Source of the DNA: Pectobacterium colocasium | Lineage (GTDB): Bacteria; Pseudomonadota; Gammaproteobacteria; Enterobacterales; Enterobacteriaceae | Direction of reading: 5' to 3' | NCBI RefSeq assembly: GCF_020181655.1 | Contig: NZ_CP084032.1 | Span: 744,001 to 808,000 of the forward strand | DNA: 64,000 bases | Part shown: piece after piece, positions 19,627 to 27,533 of the stretch | Layout of the letters: every line of letters begins with the position of its first letter | Numbering within the stretch: the first letter of the stretch is position 1 | Made by a program: the position numbers and the translations under genes | Notes under the pieces: generated by a model | The model's database searches: none | What the model saw: the letters and a program-made list of their open reading frames with translations, nothing else | What the model was told of the DNA's origin: nothing

Positions 19627-19830
19627 GGCGAAGAGGGCGGGCGGGAGTGTCGTGTATTGTCTGAAAAATAAAGAACGAATTCGTGATAAAAATCATTTCA
19701 AATGACTACATGATTTATGTAATAATGGAGACATTGCTTTAAAGCAGTAGGCTCGCAATAATTTATTCACTTTGAGTGATCGCGATAAAGTCTGATAATA
19801 TTTTCATGAAGTAATGTATATATTTAAAAT

Positions 19831-19936
19831 AATTCGAGTTTCAGGAAGGCGGCAAGCGAAGGAATCCCGATGAGCTTACTCCGGTAAGTGATTCGGATGA
19901 GTGAACGCCGCCAACGTATATGCAACTTGAAGTATT
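19831..19936 (+). repeat. ERIC-like intergenic repeat, copy A
   Basis: An imperfect palindrome of about 106 bp beginning AATTCGAGTTTCAGGAAGG and ending GCAACTTGAAGTATT. The centre GAATCCCGATGAGCTTAC and GTAAGTGATTCGGATGAG follows the ERIC core (paired GAGCTTAC/GTAAGTGA). It recurs inverted at 21031. Confidence 0.8.
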
Positions 19937-19974
19937 ACGAGCATAACAGATCGATACTAGTAACATAGTAGTAT

Positions 19975-20023
19975 AAAAAACCCTCTCATAATCTTGAAGA
20001 AATCAAGTAAGTTATTGAGAGAG
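19975..20023 (-). terminator. Orphan minus-strand terminator-like hairpin
   Basis: CTCTCA(T)AA...CTTGA (from 19983) pairs imperfectly with TCAAG...TTATTGAGAG (to 20021). Read on the minus strand the stem ends GAGAGGG and is followed by TTTTTTA. No minus-strand gene lies upstream of it within the next several kilobases. Confidence 0.5.
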
Positions 20024-20116
20024 ATCTGTTGCGAATAGCGCATTTTACAATGCTTGCAAATATAGCATTTTCCTCTATGTATAATAAATTATTATTTAGT
20101 AAATGTCATATATACC

Positions 20117-20244
20117 CCAACTAACTCGAGTTTCAGGGAAAAACGGCAAGACGTTTTTGAACAGCACTTGCGCTGACTCCGAACGAGTGAAATCATAAGG
20201 CCGAATAATAATGCGGCTAACGCACAGGCAACTTTAAGAATTAC
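20117..20244 (+). repeat. Diverged ERIC-like repeat, copy B
   Basis: It starts CCCAACTAACTCGAGTTTCAGG and ends GCAACTTTAAGAATTAC, sharing both outer arms with copy A but with an unrelated or strongly diverged centre. It ends about 30 bp before the next gene. Confidence 0.55.
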
Positions 20245-20277
20245 AAGTATATTTTATTATTTAAGGATGAAACACTC

Positions 20278-21015
20278 ATGAATATTATTAACCGCAGTGC
20301 AACTTGCTTTATTTTGTCTGCAACACTCGTTCTTAGCGGTTGTGCTAATACTGGCAGTTCTCTGCTAGCCGGCATCAAACCAGATGCACGGTTGACCAGT
20401 GGTGAACAAGCCAAATTCTTTAGCGCTTCGGGTGCTCAGGGGTGTGGTGTCGGTGCGCTTACCGGTGCAGGCATTGGTGCATTAGCAGGTTCATTGAAAG
20501 GTGATAGTAAAGATGCTTTGATCGGCGCGGCTATTGGCGGCGCTGCAGGCTGTGCTGTTGGCATGACAGCCAACTACTATCTCGACTCATTGCAAAAAGA
20601 TTACGCAACGACGGGCGATCGCCTGAAAGCGATGAATACCGATATCAGTGAAGATACCTCTGCGGTTGAGAAAACGACCGTTTCAATGAGGCAGGTCATC
20701 AGTGAAAATCAGGCGACCTTGACCAGAATTAGTCAGCAAAAAAGTAAGGCTGGGTTTGATAAAGCTAGCGCCACTAAAGAGTTGTCCCAGATCGATGCTA
20801 ATATTAAGTTAATGAAGGAAAAAATTAAGGTAATGAAAGATAAAGATGCTGCTTATAAAGTTGCACTTAAAGCACAAGAAGCTAGTAATAAGGCAGATAA
20901 GGCCAAGTTGGTAACGTTGAACAAAGAATATGCCAAATTGAATAGTCAAATAGCCGCTCTTGAAACAGAAGCAAACGGCCTATTTAGTCAGCGTCAGGCT
21001 ATTTCTTTGGGTTAA
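20278..21015 (+). CDS. Lipoprotein with glycine-zipper and coiled-coil tail
   Basis: A 245-residue predicted lipoprotein not recognised as a named gene. The signal peptide ends in a lipobox LSGC with the acylated cysteine near residue 22; the next residues are A and N, so outer-membrane sorting is likely. Residues about 59-105 form a glycine-zipper-like segment (GALTGAGIGALAGS, IGAAIGGAAGCAVGM). The remaining half is a Lys/Ala-rich helical coiled coil. A clear AAGGATGA ribosome site precedes the ATG. It begins the group leading into the Srf cluster but stands alone between repeats A/B and C, so membership in the operon is uncertain. It is AT-richer than the backbone. Confidence 0.8.
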   Translation: MNIINRSATCFILSATLVLSGCANTGSSLLAGIKPDARLTSGEQAKFFSASGAQGCGVGALTGAGIGALAGSLKGDSKDALIGAAIGGAAGCAVGMTANYYLDSLQKDYATTGDRLKAMNTDISEDTSAVEKTTVSMRQVISENQATLTRISQQKSKAGFDKASATKELSQIDANIKLMKEKIKVMKDKDAAYKVALKAQEASNKADKAKLVTLNKEYAKLNSQIAALETEANGLFSQRQAISLG

Positions 21016-21030
21016 CTATTTTATACCCGT

Positions 21031-21140
21031 GATACTTCAAGTTGTATGTGCGTCTGCTGCGGTTAACCACCTGAATACACTTAACAGTGTAAGCTCATCG
21101 GGATTTCTTCGCTTGCCGCCTGCCTGAAACTTGAATTATT
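21031..21140 (-). repeat. ERIC-like repeat, copy C (inverted relative to copy A)
   Basis: The sequence from GATACTTCAAGTTGTATGTG through GTAAGCTCATCGGGATTTC to CCTGAAACTTGAATTATTT is the reverse complement of copy A with scattered changes. Copies A and C therefore flank the preceding lipoprotein gene as inverted repeats. Confidence 0.8.
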
Positions 21141-21228
21141 TAGTGTATGTTATGGATCGATATTAATCTCGATCCATTTAATATTATTATTCTGCTAATT
21201 TTATTTTTCTTGGTTCATGGATAATGTC

Positions 21229-21708
21229 ATGAAAAAATATGCCTTATTTGCTTCAATCTTTCTTGTCGGCTGCGCGACAACCCCTCAAGATTGCGATTTA
21301 CATTCACAGGATCCGAGTTTTATTACCAAATTGAGTTGCACGACCTCAGGCGGTTATAGACAAAAGATTGATCAACAAGAACAGCAAGTGCTGCATAGCC
21401 AGCAAGAAAATAAACGCGCCAGGCAAGAGCAAGCCAGTGTACAAGACAAACAAAACGCATCAAATCAGTTACTGGCGAGCGAACAGGCTAAACTCGCTGC
21501 TTTACGATCAGAGTTGACACAAACGCTTAATCGCCTTAAATCAAGCAAAATAAAGACTAAAGACAACCAGCAACAAATTCAGCGTTTGCAAGAACTTCAA
21601 CGACAATCGCAACATGCTAGCAGTGCAAGTGAGGTGGCTGCTATTGAGCGAAAAATTGCGGAAGCCAAGAAGAAGGTTGATGCGCTTGAAAAGGCAAATA
21701 CGCTTTAA
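21229..21708 (+). CDS. Small coiled-coil lipoprotein
   Basis: A 159-residue predicted lipoprotein from the ATG at 21229; an upstream ATG at 21217 would put a charged residue before the signal peptide. The lipobox is LVGC (cysteine near residue 15), followed by A and T, suggesting outer-membrane sorting. The mature protein is a Gln/Lys/Glu-rich coiled coil from about residue 45 to the end (for example QQEQQVLHSQQENKRARQEQ), with two further cysteines near the N-terminus. No family is recognised. It sits 84 bp before the TerD-domain gene in the same direction and shares the lipoprotein-plus-coiled-coil design of its upstream neighbour. Confidence 0.78.
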   Translation: MKKYALFASIFLVGCATTPQDCDLHSQDPSFITKLSCTTSGGYRQKIDQQEQQVLHSQQENKRARQEQASVQDKQNASNQLLASEQAKLAALRSELTQTLNRLKSSKIKTKDNQQQIQRLQELQRQSQHASSASEVAAIERKIAEAKKKVDALEKANTL

Positions 21709-21792
21709 TACAAATAAAAATTTATATAATCAATGGTAATTTATCGTGCTGCTATTGCCAACTGCTGCCACTGACAACGACGATGCGATGCT

Positions 21793-22965
21793 ATGCAACG
21801 ATTAACAAGCGCTGCGGTCATTGATGATTCTACTCTGGCAACTTATGAGAAAACGGTGGCTATCATACGCCGTTATCTCCCTTCTTCTTTGGCGCTACTC
21901 TATGCATCAGTCCGCCGTAGCCCAGAAGGGAATCTGGAATGGTGGACAGAGCGTCAGGGGCTTGCAAGACCATTTTCAGCGCTAAGCGACGCTGAACAAC
22001 TCTCTGTTCAAAGCAAGCGCCAGAAATACCAAGAGATCGTGACCGGATTGATTGAACAACTTATAACCCGTGGAGATCATCAATCAGCTCAAGCACTACA
22101 GCAGCTACTCACTCATTCTCAAGGGCTGGCTTGTTATGATGTAGGTGGTGAACCTGTCTTAACCAATTGGGCCATCCCGGTAGCCTTCGCTGTGGAACCG
22201 ACTCCTGTGATTGCCTCCATACCTTGGTGGCGACGCTTGCTTCCCTGGCTATTATTGCTTCTTTTATTATTACTGTTAGCACTTGCCTACTGGTGGTGTC
22301 GAGGCAACACACATACTGATGCTACCGCTCAGGTTCCGAATGCAGAACCCACCCCAGTTGTCGCCACGCAACCTGCCGCCGAGTCTGTACCTGCCAGTAC
22401 CAATTTGACCGAAGATAACCCCAGCATCAATCTCACGAAACAAAGGGATTTTGGGCAAATAAAAGTCAATTTGACCTGGCAACAGGGCAAATATCAGCGT
22501 CCTGTCGATCTCGATATTGCTGCCTTTGTGCGTCTTAAAAACGGAGAGCTTGGGGGCGTCGAAGCGCTCAGTACGCTCTTTGGCAACTATGAGAAATCTC
22601 CTTATGCGATATTGCAAAAAGATTTGCGAGATGGTGCCAATCAAGATGGTGAATGGATTTTCATCAACGGAAGTCACTGGCAGGAGATTGATGAAGTACT
22701 GATTTATAGCTTTATCTACGGTGGCGCGGATAATTGGCAAGGCACTGATGCCACGATAACCCTCTATGTACCAGGGCAACCTCCGATTAGCACTACCTTA
22801 ACTGATGGGCGTGATAGCAATAATGTCGCTGCTATTGCCAGATTAAAAAATATCGATGGCGATATTAACGTTGAACGACTCAATAGTTTCTTCCGCAATC
22901 GAGAGTCTATGGATAAACATTATGGTTGGGGCTTTAAATGGACGCCTGTTGCGGACAAAAAGTAG
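21793..22965 (+). CDS. Membrane-anchored TerD-domain protein
   Basis: A 390-residue protein with three parts. Residues 1-135 form a cytoplasmic domain with no signal peptide that resembles the N-terminal domain of the next gene (SrfA). One very hydrophobic segment follows (WWRRLLPW then a run of leucines, about 144-172), with arginines on its N-terminal side. After a proline-rich linker comes a TerD/TerZ-type stress-protein domain (about 215-387): INLTKQRDFGQIKVNLTW, PVDLDIAAFVRLKNGELGGVEAL, DGEWIFINGSHWQEIDEVLIY, and MDKHYGWGFKW at the end. TerD domains bind calcium through acidic residues, and a DLD motif and a DG..QDGE segment are present. The charge pattern predicts the TerD domain is periplasmic, which is unusual. 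It starts the tightly spaced Srf group. Confidence 0.8.
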   Translation: MQRLTSAAVIDDSTLATYEKTVAIIRRYLPSSLALLYASVRRSPEGNLEWWTERQGLARPFSALSDAEQLSVQSKRQKYQEIVTGLIEQLITRGDHQSAQALQQLLTHSQGLACYDVGGEPVLTNWAIPVAFAVEPTPVIASIPWWRRLLPWLLLLLLLLLLALAYWWCRGNTHTDATAQVPNAEPTPVVATQPAAESVPASTNLTEDNPSINLTKQRDFGQIKVNLTWQQGKYQRPVDLDIAAFVRLKNGELGGVEALSTLFGNYEKSPYAILQKDLRDGANQDGEWIFINGSHWQEIDEVLIYSFIYGGADNWQGTDATITLYVPGQPPISTTLTDGRDSNNVAAIARLKNIDGDINVERLNSFFRNRESMDKHYGWGFKWTPVADKK

Positions 22966-23016
22966 CCACATTCATCATTAATTTTGGCTAATTCAGAGCC
23001 CCAGAAGGTGTAAACA

Positions 23017-24447
23017 ATGCGAAATTCGATTCAGGGACCGCTGCTGCGTACTGGGCATAATTCCTTATTCAAAGCGCTCGGTGAAACGGGTTATCCTGTG
23101 TTCAAGATGGCTTTCCAATTGCGTGAAGCCATTTATCGTCTTGATGCTGGACACGATCTCGCCAGGCACTTGGCTATCCCACAAAACGATCAGGGCGGCG
23201 ATCGCACTGACTGGTACAGCAGCTTTCCTGGCGATATCATTCCTTGGAGCTCCGCCAACGAAACCGAGCGAGCATCCGCCCGTCATCAATTCAGTGAATT
23301 CCAAACAGCCGTCCAATCCTTAAGTGAACAGTTGCTCAATGCGGATCAAAACGGAACCGGTGGCGATCGTAAGGTATTTGCTCAGCTACTAAAATCAGTC
23401 GTACATTTTCCGGATTACGATTTTGTCTATTTGGTTGACGGGGTACTGGTGATTACCTTCTGGGGTTTTATCCACCCGAGCGGCGAACAACGTAATCCTA
23501 TGCACTGGTTAGCCCCCGATTCAGTGCCAGTGCAGGCACCGCTTGCAGCAACCGCCCAACTGGCCGAACAATCAACGATACTCGCGTCTGAAACTTCCCC
23601 CGTGACAGAAAGTGTCAAGCAACCCTGGTTCTGGCAGTGGCGCTGGTTATTGGGGGGCTTATTGTTACTGCTGTTACTCGCGCTTTTGCTGGGTTTACTT
23701 CGTGGTTGCGCCCCCTCCCTCACACTGCCCGGTTTACCAGGATTGTCGGGCAAGGTTGCTGTTAATGCCTACCATGACAGCGCCTCAACGGTGAATGCGC
23801 AAACACGCTCAGATCTGAGCGTGTCGACGTTGACGAATGAAAACACCGTAGCGTCAAGCTCGGTCATAGAGGGTAAACAGCCCCCAGCCGCAATGGGAGA
23901 TAAAAACAATACCATTAATGATAAGCCACAATCGCTGAATAAGGCTGAGGCGGCAGATGCAGAGAAATCAACCGATTCCGCTCAGCCAACCAATCACCCC
24001 CCTCAGGGCAATCCATCACCGCAACCTGAGGTTGCCCCTAATACCACACCGCCTGTGATACCGCCTCAAGGTGAACCCCTGATGCTTCCTCCGGCCACAC
24101 CCGATGGCACAGCTCAGTTCCTCAATGGGCAGTGGCGAGCTAACGGCGGTATTCAGGATAAGCTCACTGGTCGCCCACTCCAGTTGCAATATAACTTTGA
24201 GCAAGGCAATGGCACCGTTAGCGTGCGCCAATCCAGTGGGGTGACCTGTAATGGACTTGCGAAAGGCATCGTTCAGCAAGGTACTCTCAGCATTACCAAT
24301 CCAGAGCAGATGAAATGCAGCGACGGTTCAAATTTTATTGTTCCAAATATCGAGTGTAAGTCGCCAGCCGCTGGCCACACTGATTGTGTCGGCAGCACTG
24401 ATGGGGACAAACCTTTCCCTATTCGTATACTTCAACCCAATACTTAA
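23017..24447 (+). CDS. srfA: SrfA-like bitopic membrane protein
   Basis: A 476-residue protein placed as SrfA because it directly precedes SrfB and SrfC and has SrfA-like architecture. Residues 1-190 are a soluble domain related to that of the upstream TerD-domain protein (TDWYSS..., LVDGVLVITFWGFIHP). A transmembrane segment follows at about 207-232 (WRWLLGGLLLLLLLALLLGLL). A long low-complexity linker rich in Ser/Thr/Pro/Asn runs from about 245 to 365. A C-terminal beta-rich domain follows (about 370-476, FLNGQWRANGGIQDKLTGRP...) with paired cysteines. Topology is probably N-in, C-periplasmic. Srf genes were named as SsrB-regulated genes in Salmonella; the biochemical role is unknown. An AAGGTG ribosome site precedes the ATG. 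Confidence 0.75.
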   Translation: MRNSIQGPLLRTGHNSLFKALGETGYPVFKMAFQLREAIYRLDAGHDLARHLAIPQNDQGGDRTDWYSSFPGDIIPWSSANETERASARHQFSEFQTAVQSLSEQLLNADQNGTGGDRKVFAQLLKSVVHFPDYDFVYLVDGVLVITFWGFIHPSGEQRNPMHWLAPDSVPVQAPLAATAQLAEQSTILASETSPVTESVKQPWFWQWRWLLGGLLLLLLLALLLGLLRGCAPSLTLPGLPGLSGKVAVNAYHDSASTVNAQTRSDLSVSTLTNENTVASSSVIEGKQPPAAMGDKNNTINDKPQSLNKAEAADAEKSTDSAQPTNHPPQGNPSPQPEVAPNTTPPVIPPQGEPLMLPPATPDGTAQFLNGQWRANGGIQDKLTGRPLQLQYNFEQGNGTVSVRQSSGVTCNGLAKGIVQQGTLSITNPEQMKCSDGSNFIVPNIECKSPAAGHTDCVGSTDGDKPFPIRILQPNT

Positions 24448-24464
24448 CAGGGATGATTTACATT

Positions 24465-27400
24465 ATGTTGCCTGAGATTATTTCTTTCGATCGTCAAATT
24501 ACATTGGTCGGCGACTCTGGAATCCAGTTTATGGATTTTGGTTTAACCCTTGGGCATTTGCCTGCTGGCGAATTTGTCAAGTTAGCTAACGGCGTACTCA
24601 CCCGACTGATCTACAATGAGCAGCGTGATTACTATTTCTATCAACCCACTGCTGAAAATATAGAAAAAGCTAAAAGCCTGTACGATGTTCCGGTGGAACA
24701 GAGCGTTAAATTATTTGATGGCGTCTGGTTACCTCTTCCGTTGTTTCGCTTTAGCCCACCTAATGTGTATCAGGAAGGTCCACTGAACTGGGCTCGTTTT
24801 CGCCTGGTTAAGCTGGCGAAACCAGATATGGATGGGCACAGCCATCGCATGACATTGGCTATTGATACTCGCATCATGCCTAAGCAACACGCTGCTGCCG
24901 ATCTCAGTCCAAATCAGGAAGATGTCAATGCGGGAGCTACGTTTGCTGTTGCTACTGCAACCTATGCGCTCAACTGGTATTTGACTCAGGATTGGGTAAC
25001 AGATTGGCTAAAAGAAGTATTTACAGAAACCAACAAAAGCCGAGATATTGACGAACGCGAACAAGAAATTGCGCAGCAATATCCCATAGCCCACTACCTC
25101 AATCTCCTGTCATTGATGTCTATTCCGCTTGAAGGAATGCAAAACCAGACAGCGCCACGCATTGAATTACCACAATTTCGGATGATAGCCAACAGAGAAA
25201 CCAATGCCATCAAACCGATCGCAGTCGATCTGATTCTTGATGTCGGTAATTCTCGGACTTGCGGGATTCTGATCGAGGATCATGGCCAGTCAGGCTCAGG
25301 ACTTATGCAGAATTATGTCTTGAAGCTGCGCGATCTTAGCATGCCTGAACAGGTATACACTGAGCCCTTTGAGAGTCGGGTCGAGTTCACACAAGCCTTT
25401 TTCGGTAAAGATCACTGCTCTGTGCGCAGTGGTCGCCACGATGCTTTTCAATGGCCGACCATCGCCCGTGTCGGCGGTGAAGCCAGCCGTTTGGCCGCAC
25501 GTCGTCGAGGGAGTGAAGGTTCCACTGGTTTGTCGAGTCCCAAACGTTATCTGTGGGATGAGAAATTTTATGGACAAGGTTGGCGCTTTAACGGCAGCTA
25601 TGTGCAAGACAGTAATCCGTTAGCAACGGCAGCGCCGTTTGCCAACCTTATTGATGAGAGGGGGGAGGCTCTGCACACCATTGAAGATGAGATGGATCGT
25701 ATTCCTGTATTCACCCCTCGCTATTCACGCAGTGCGCTAATGACGTTCATGCTGTCAGAGGTATTAACTCAGGCCATTAGCCAGATTAATAGCCCTGAAC
25801 AGCGCATTCGTCAGGGGCATGCAGGTATCCCCCGTCAACTGCGGCATATTATTCTTACCGTTCCGCCAGGGTTGCCGATGGCTGAACGCTGCATTCTCGA
25901 TGAGCGTATGCGCCAAGCGGTAGGTTTGGTATGGAAATCCTTGCGCTGGCATAGCGGCGAGAATGATCCTTATCTGGATGAGGAAGAATCACTTAACCAG
26001 GTGAACATCAAGATACCTCTTCCCAAGATCCGAGTAGAATGGGATGAAGCCTCCTGTGCCCAGCTTGTATATCTGTATACTGAGATTAATCAGAATTTCG
26101 CTGGTCATCCAGAAGTGTTCTTCGATACGCTTGGCCGACCAGATCGTAAAGAACGCGAAACGATTACTATTGCCTCGATAGATATTGGTGGCGGCACAAC
26201 CGATTTAGTGATTACCGATTATTGTCTGGATCATAATGGCCTGAGCAGTGGTGGGGCTAATGCACATATTGTCCCCAAACAGCGTTTTCGAGATAGTTTC
26301 AAGATCGCTGGCGACGACATCCTGCTTGATGTTATTCAATCCTACCTGCAACCTGCCTTCGAACAAGCGCTACGAGACGCGGGTGTTGCATCAGTCGAAA
26401 CGCTGATGTCTCAACTGTGTGGTTCTCAAAATATCAGTGCATCAGAAGCCGTTCTACGCCAACAGCTTAGCTTGCAATTTTTCGTGCCGTTGGCGCTGCA
26501 TATTTTGAGCAGCTACGAGCAATACGATCCTCTTGATGAACAAACTCACCGTGTGATTAACCAGCGAGCGGGTGAGCTACTCCCTACAGGTAGCATCCGC
26601 GAGGAGGTTGAGGGATTTGTTCGCCGCGAAGTACAAAAAGCAGGGGGCACTAATGAATTCAAACTGGCAGAGATTAAACTCAATCTGCCACTGGTGAAGC
26701 TGCACAATGATTTTTACGCTGGTAGGTTCAACATCGGCAAGGTTCTCACCGCGTTGTGCGAAGTGTTGTCCTACTATCATTGCGATCTGCTACTGCTCAC
26801 GGGACGACCTTCACAGCTACCGGGTATTCAGGCTCTTATCCGTCGTAATCTACCCTTACCCCCCGGACGGATATTGCCTTTGCATGGTTACCAGACGGGA
26901 ACCTGGTATCCGTTCCACAAAAATGGTTATATCGACGATCCCAAGAGCACCGCGTCAGTCGGTGCAATGCTGTCTCAACTGTGCGCTAATCACAGTATTC
27001 CCAACTTCCATTTCCGCACGTCGGCGTTGAAGCCTTATTCAACGATTCGGCACATTGGTACCATTGATATGGATAACCTGATCCACGATGCTGAGATTAT
27101 CTATCGTCATATCGAATCAGAAAACGGTCAGATCATACTACCTAAAATCGTTGGAGAAGAGGGTAATGAGACGACGCAACACATCATTATGCGCGGCGAT
27201 CTGCGGCTAGGTTATCGTCAGTTGGACGCTGAACGCTGGTCCGCTACACCGCTATATACGTTGCGGTTTAGCGAAGAAGGCCGAAAAAAGTTTTCCGACT
27301 CGATCTCCATTGATAACGGCTCACCCTATCTGAAGGTGCGGTTGGCGATTGATACAAGAAAGAACGCGAATCCGTTGAGATTGATCAGCGATCGCCTGAT

Positions 27401-27533
27401 TGTTTTAGAGGTGAGCAGTAATACTAACAAAACGTTTAGCAAACGAGATGTTGAACTGGAACTTAATACCATGCCTGAAACCGGGCTTATTGACAGCCGA
27501 CACTGGCTTGATAGCGGGAGTGTAAAAAAATAA
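24465..27533 (+). CDS. srfB: SrfB, Hsp70/actin-fold ATPase-like protein
   Basis: A 1022-residue cytoplasmic protein from the ATG at 24465 (an in-frame ATG at 24453 is possible but has no spaced ribosome site). An actin/Hsp70-type nucleotide-binding fold is evident. The phosphate-1 motif is LDVGNSRTCGIL (Asp near residue 259), phosphate-2 is IDIGGGTTDLVITD (Asp near 573), and the adenosine-side motif is LLTGRPSQLPG (near 780). The first 250 residues are a separate domain unlike chaperones. There is no signal peptide or membrane segment. It overlaps srfC by one base (TAATG), so the two are translationally coupled. ATP binding is a strong inference; the 'virulence' name is inherited. Confidence 0.87.
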   Translation: MLPEIISFDRQITLVGDSGIQFMDFGLTLGHLPAGEFVKLANGVLTRLIYNEQRDYYFYQPTAENIEKAKSLYDVPVEQSVKLFDGVWLPLPLFRFSPPNVYQEGPLNWARFRLVKLAKPDMDGHSHRMTLAIDTRIMPKQHAAADLSPNQEDVNAGATFAVATATYALNWYLTQDWVTDWLKEVFTETNKSRDIDEREQEIAQQYPIAHYLNLLSLMSIPLEGMQNQTAPRIELPQFRMIANRETNAIKPIAVDLILDVGNSRTCGILIEDHGQSGSGLMQNYVLKLRDLSMPEQVYTEPFESRVEFTQAFFGKDHCSVRSGRHDAFQWPTIARVGGEASRLAARRRGSEGSTGLSSPKRYLWDEKFYGQGWRFNGSYVQDSNPLATAAPFANLIDERGEALHTIEDEMDRIPVFTPRYSRSALMTFMLSEVLTQAISQINSPEQRIRQGHAGIPRQLRHIILTVPPGLPMAERCILDERMRQAVGLVWKSLRWHSGENDPYLDEEESLNQVNIKIPLPKIRVEWDEASCAQLVYLYTEINQNFAGHPEVFFDTLGRPDRKERETITIASIDIGGGTTDLVITDYCLDHNGLSSGGANAHIVPKQRFRDSFKIAGDDILLDVIQSYLQPAFEQALRDAGVASVETLMSQLCGSQNISASEAVLRQQLSLQFFVPLALHILSSYEQYDPLDEQTHRVINQRAGELLPTGSIREEVEGFVRREVQKAGGTNEFKLAEIKLNLPLVKLHNDFYAGRFNIGKVLTALCEVLSYYHCDLLLLTGRPSQLPGIQALIRRNLPLPPGRILPLHGYQTGTWYPFHKNGYIDDPKSTASVGAMLSQLCANHSIPNFHFRTSALKPYSTIRHIGTIDMDNLIHDAEIIYRHIESENGQIILPKIVGEEGNETTQHIIMRGDLRLGYRQLDAERWSATPLYTLRFSEEGRKKFSDSISIDNGSPYLKVRLAIDTRKNANPLRLISDRLIVLEVSSNTNKTFSKRDVELELNTMPETGLIDSRHWLDSGSVKK

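Larger units (their letters stand above)
19627..20277. other. AT-rich gene-free region with repeats at the island border
   Basis: No convincing gene is seen in these 651 bases. They hold an ERIC-like repeat (19831-19936), a minus-strand terminator-like hairpin (19975-20023) and a diverged repeat copy (20117-20244). The rest is AT-rich, noticeably more so than the flanking backbone. The ribosome site AAGGATGA for the next gene is at the end. Confidence 0.7.

Noticed and set aside
19680..19705. Fur-like sequence GATAAAAATCATTTC
   Set aside because: Only about 11 of 19 consensus positions match, and no start codon is close.
20278..21792. Prophage or secretion-system genes at the island start
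   Set aside because: The two lipoproteins show no phage, secretin or type VI features; they are simple lipobox plus coiled-coil proteins.
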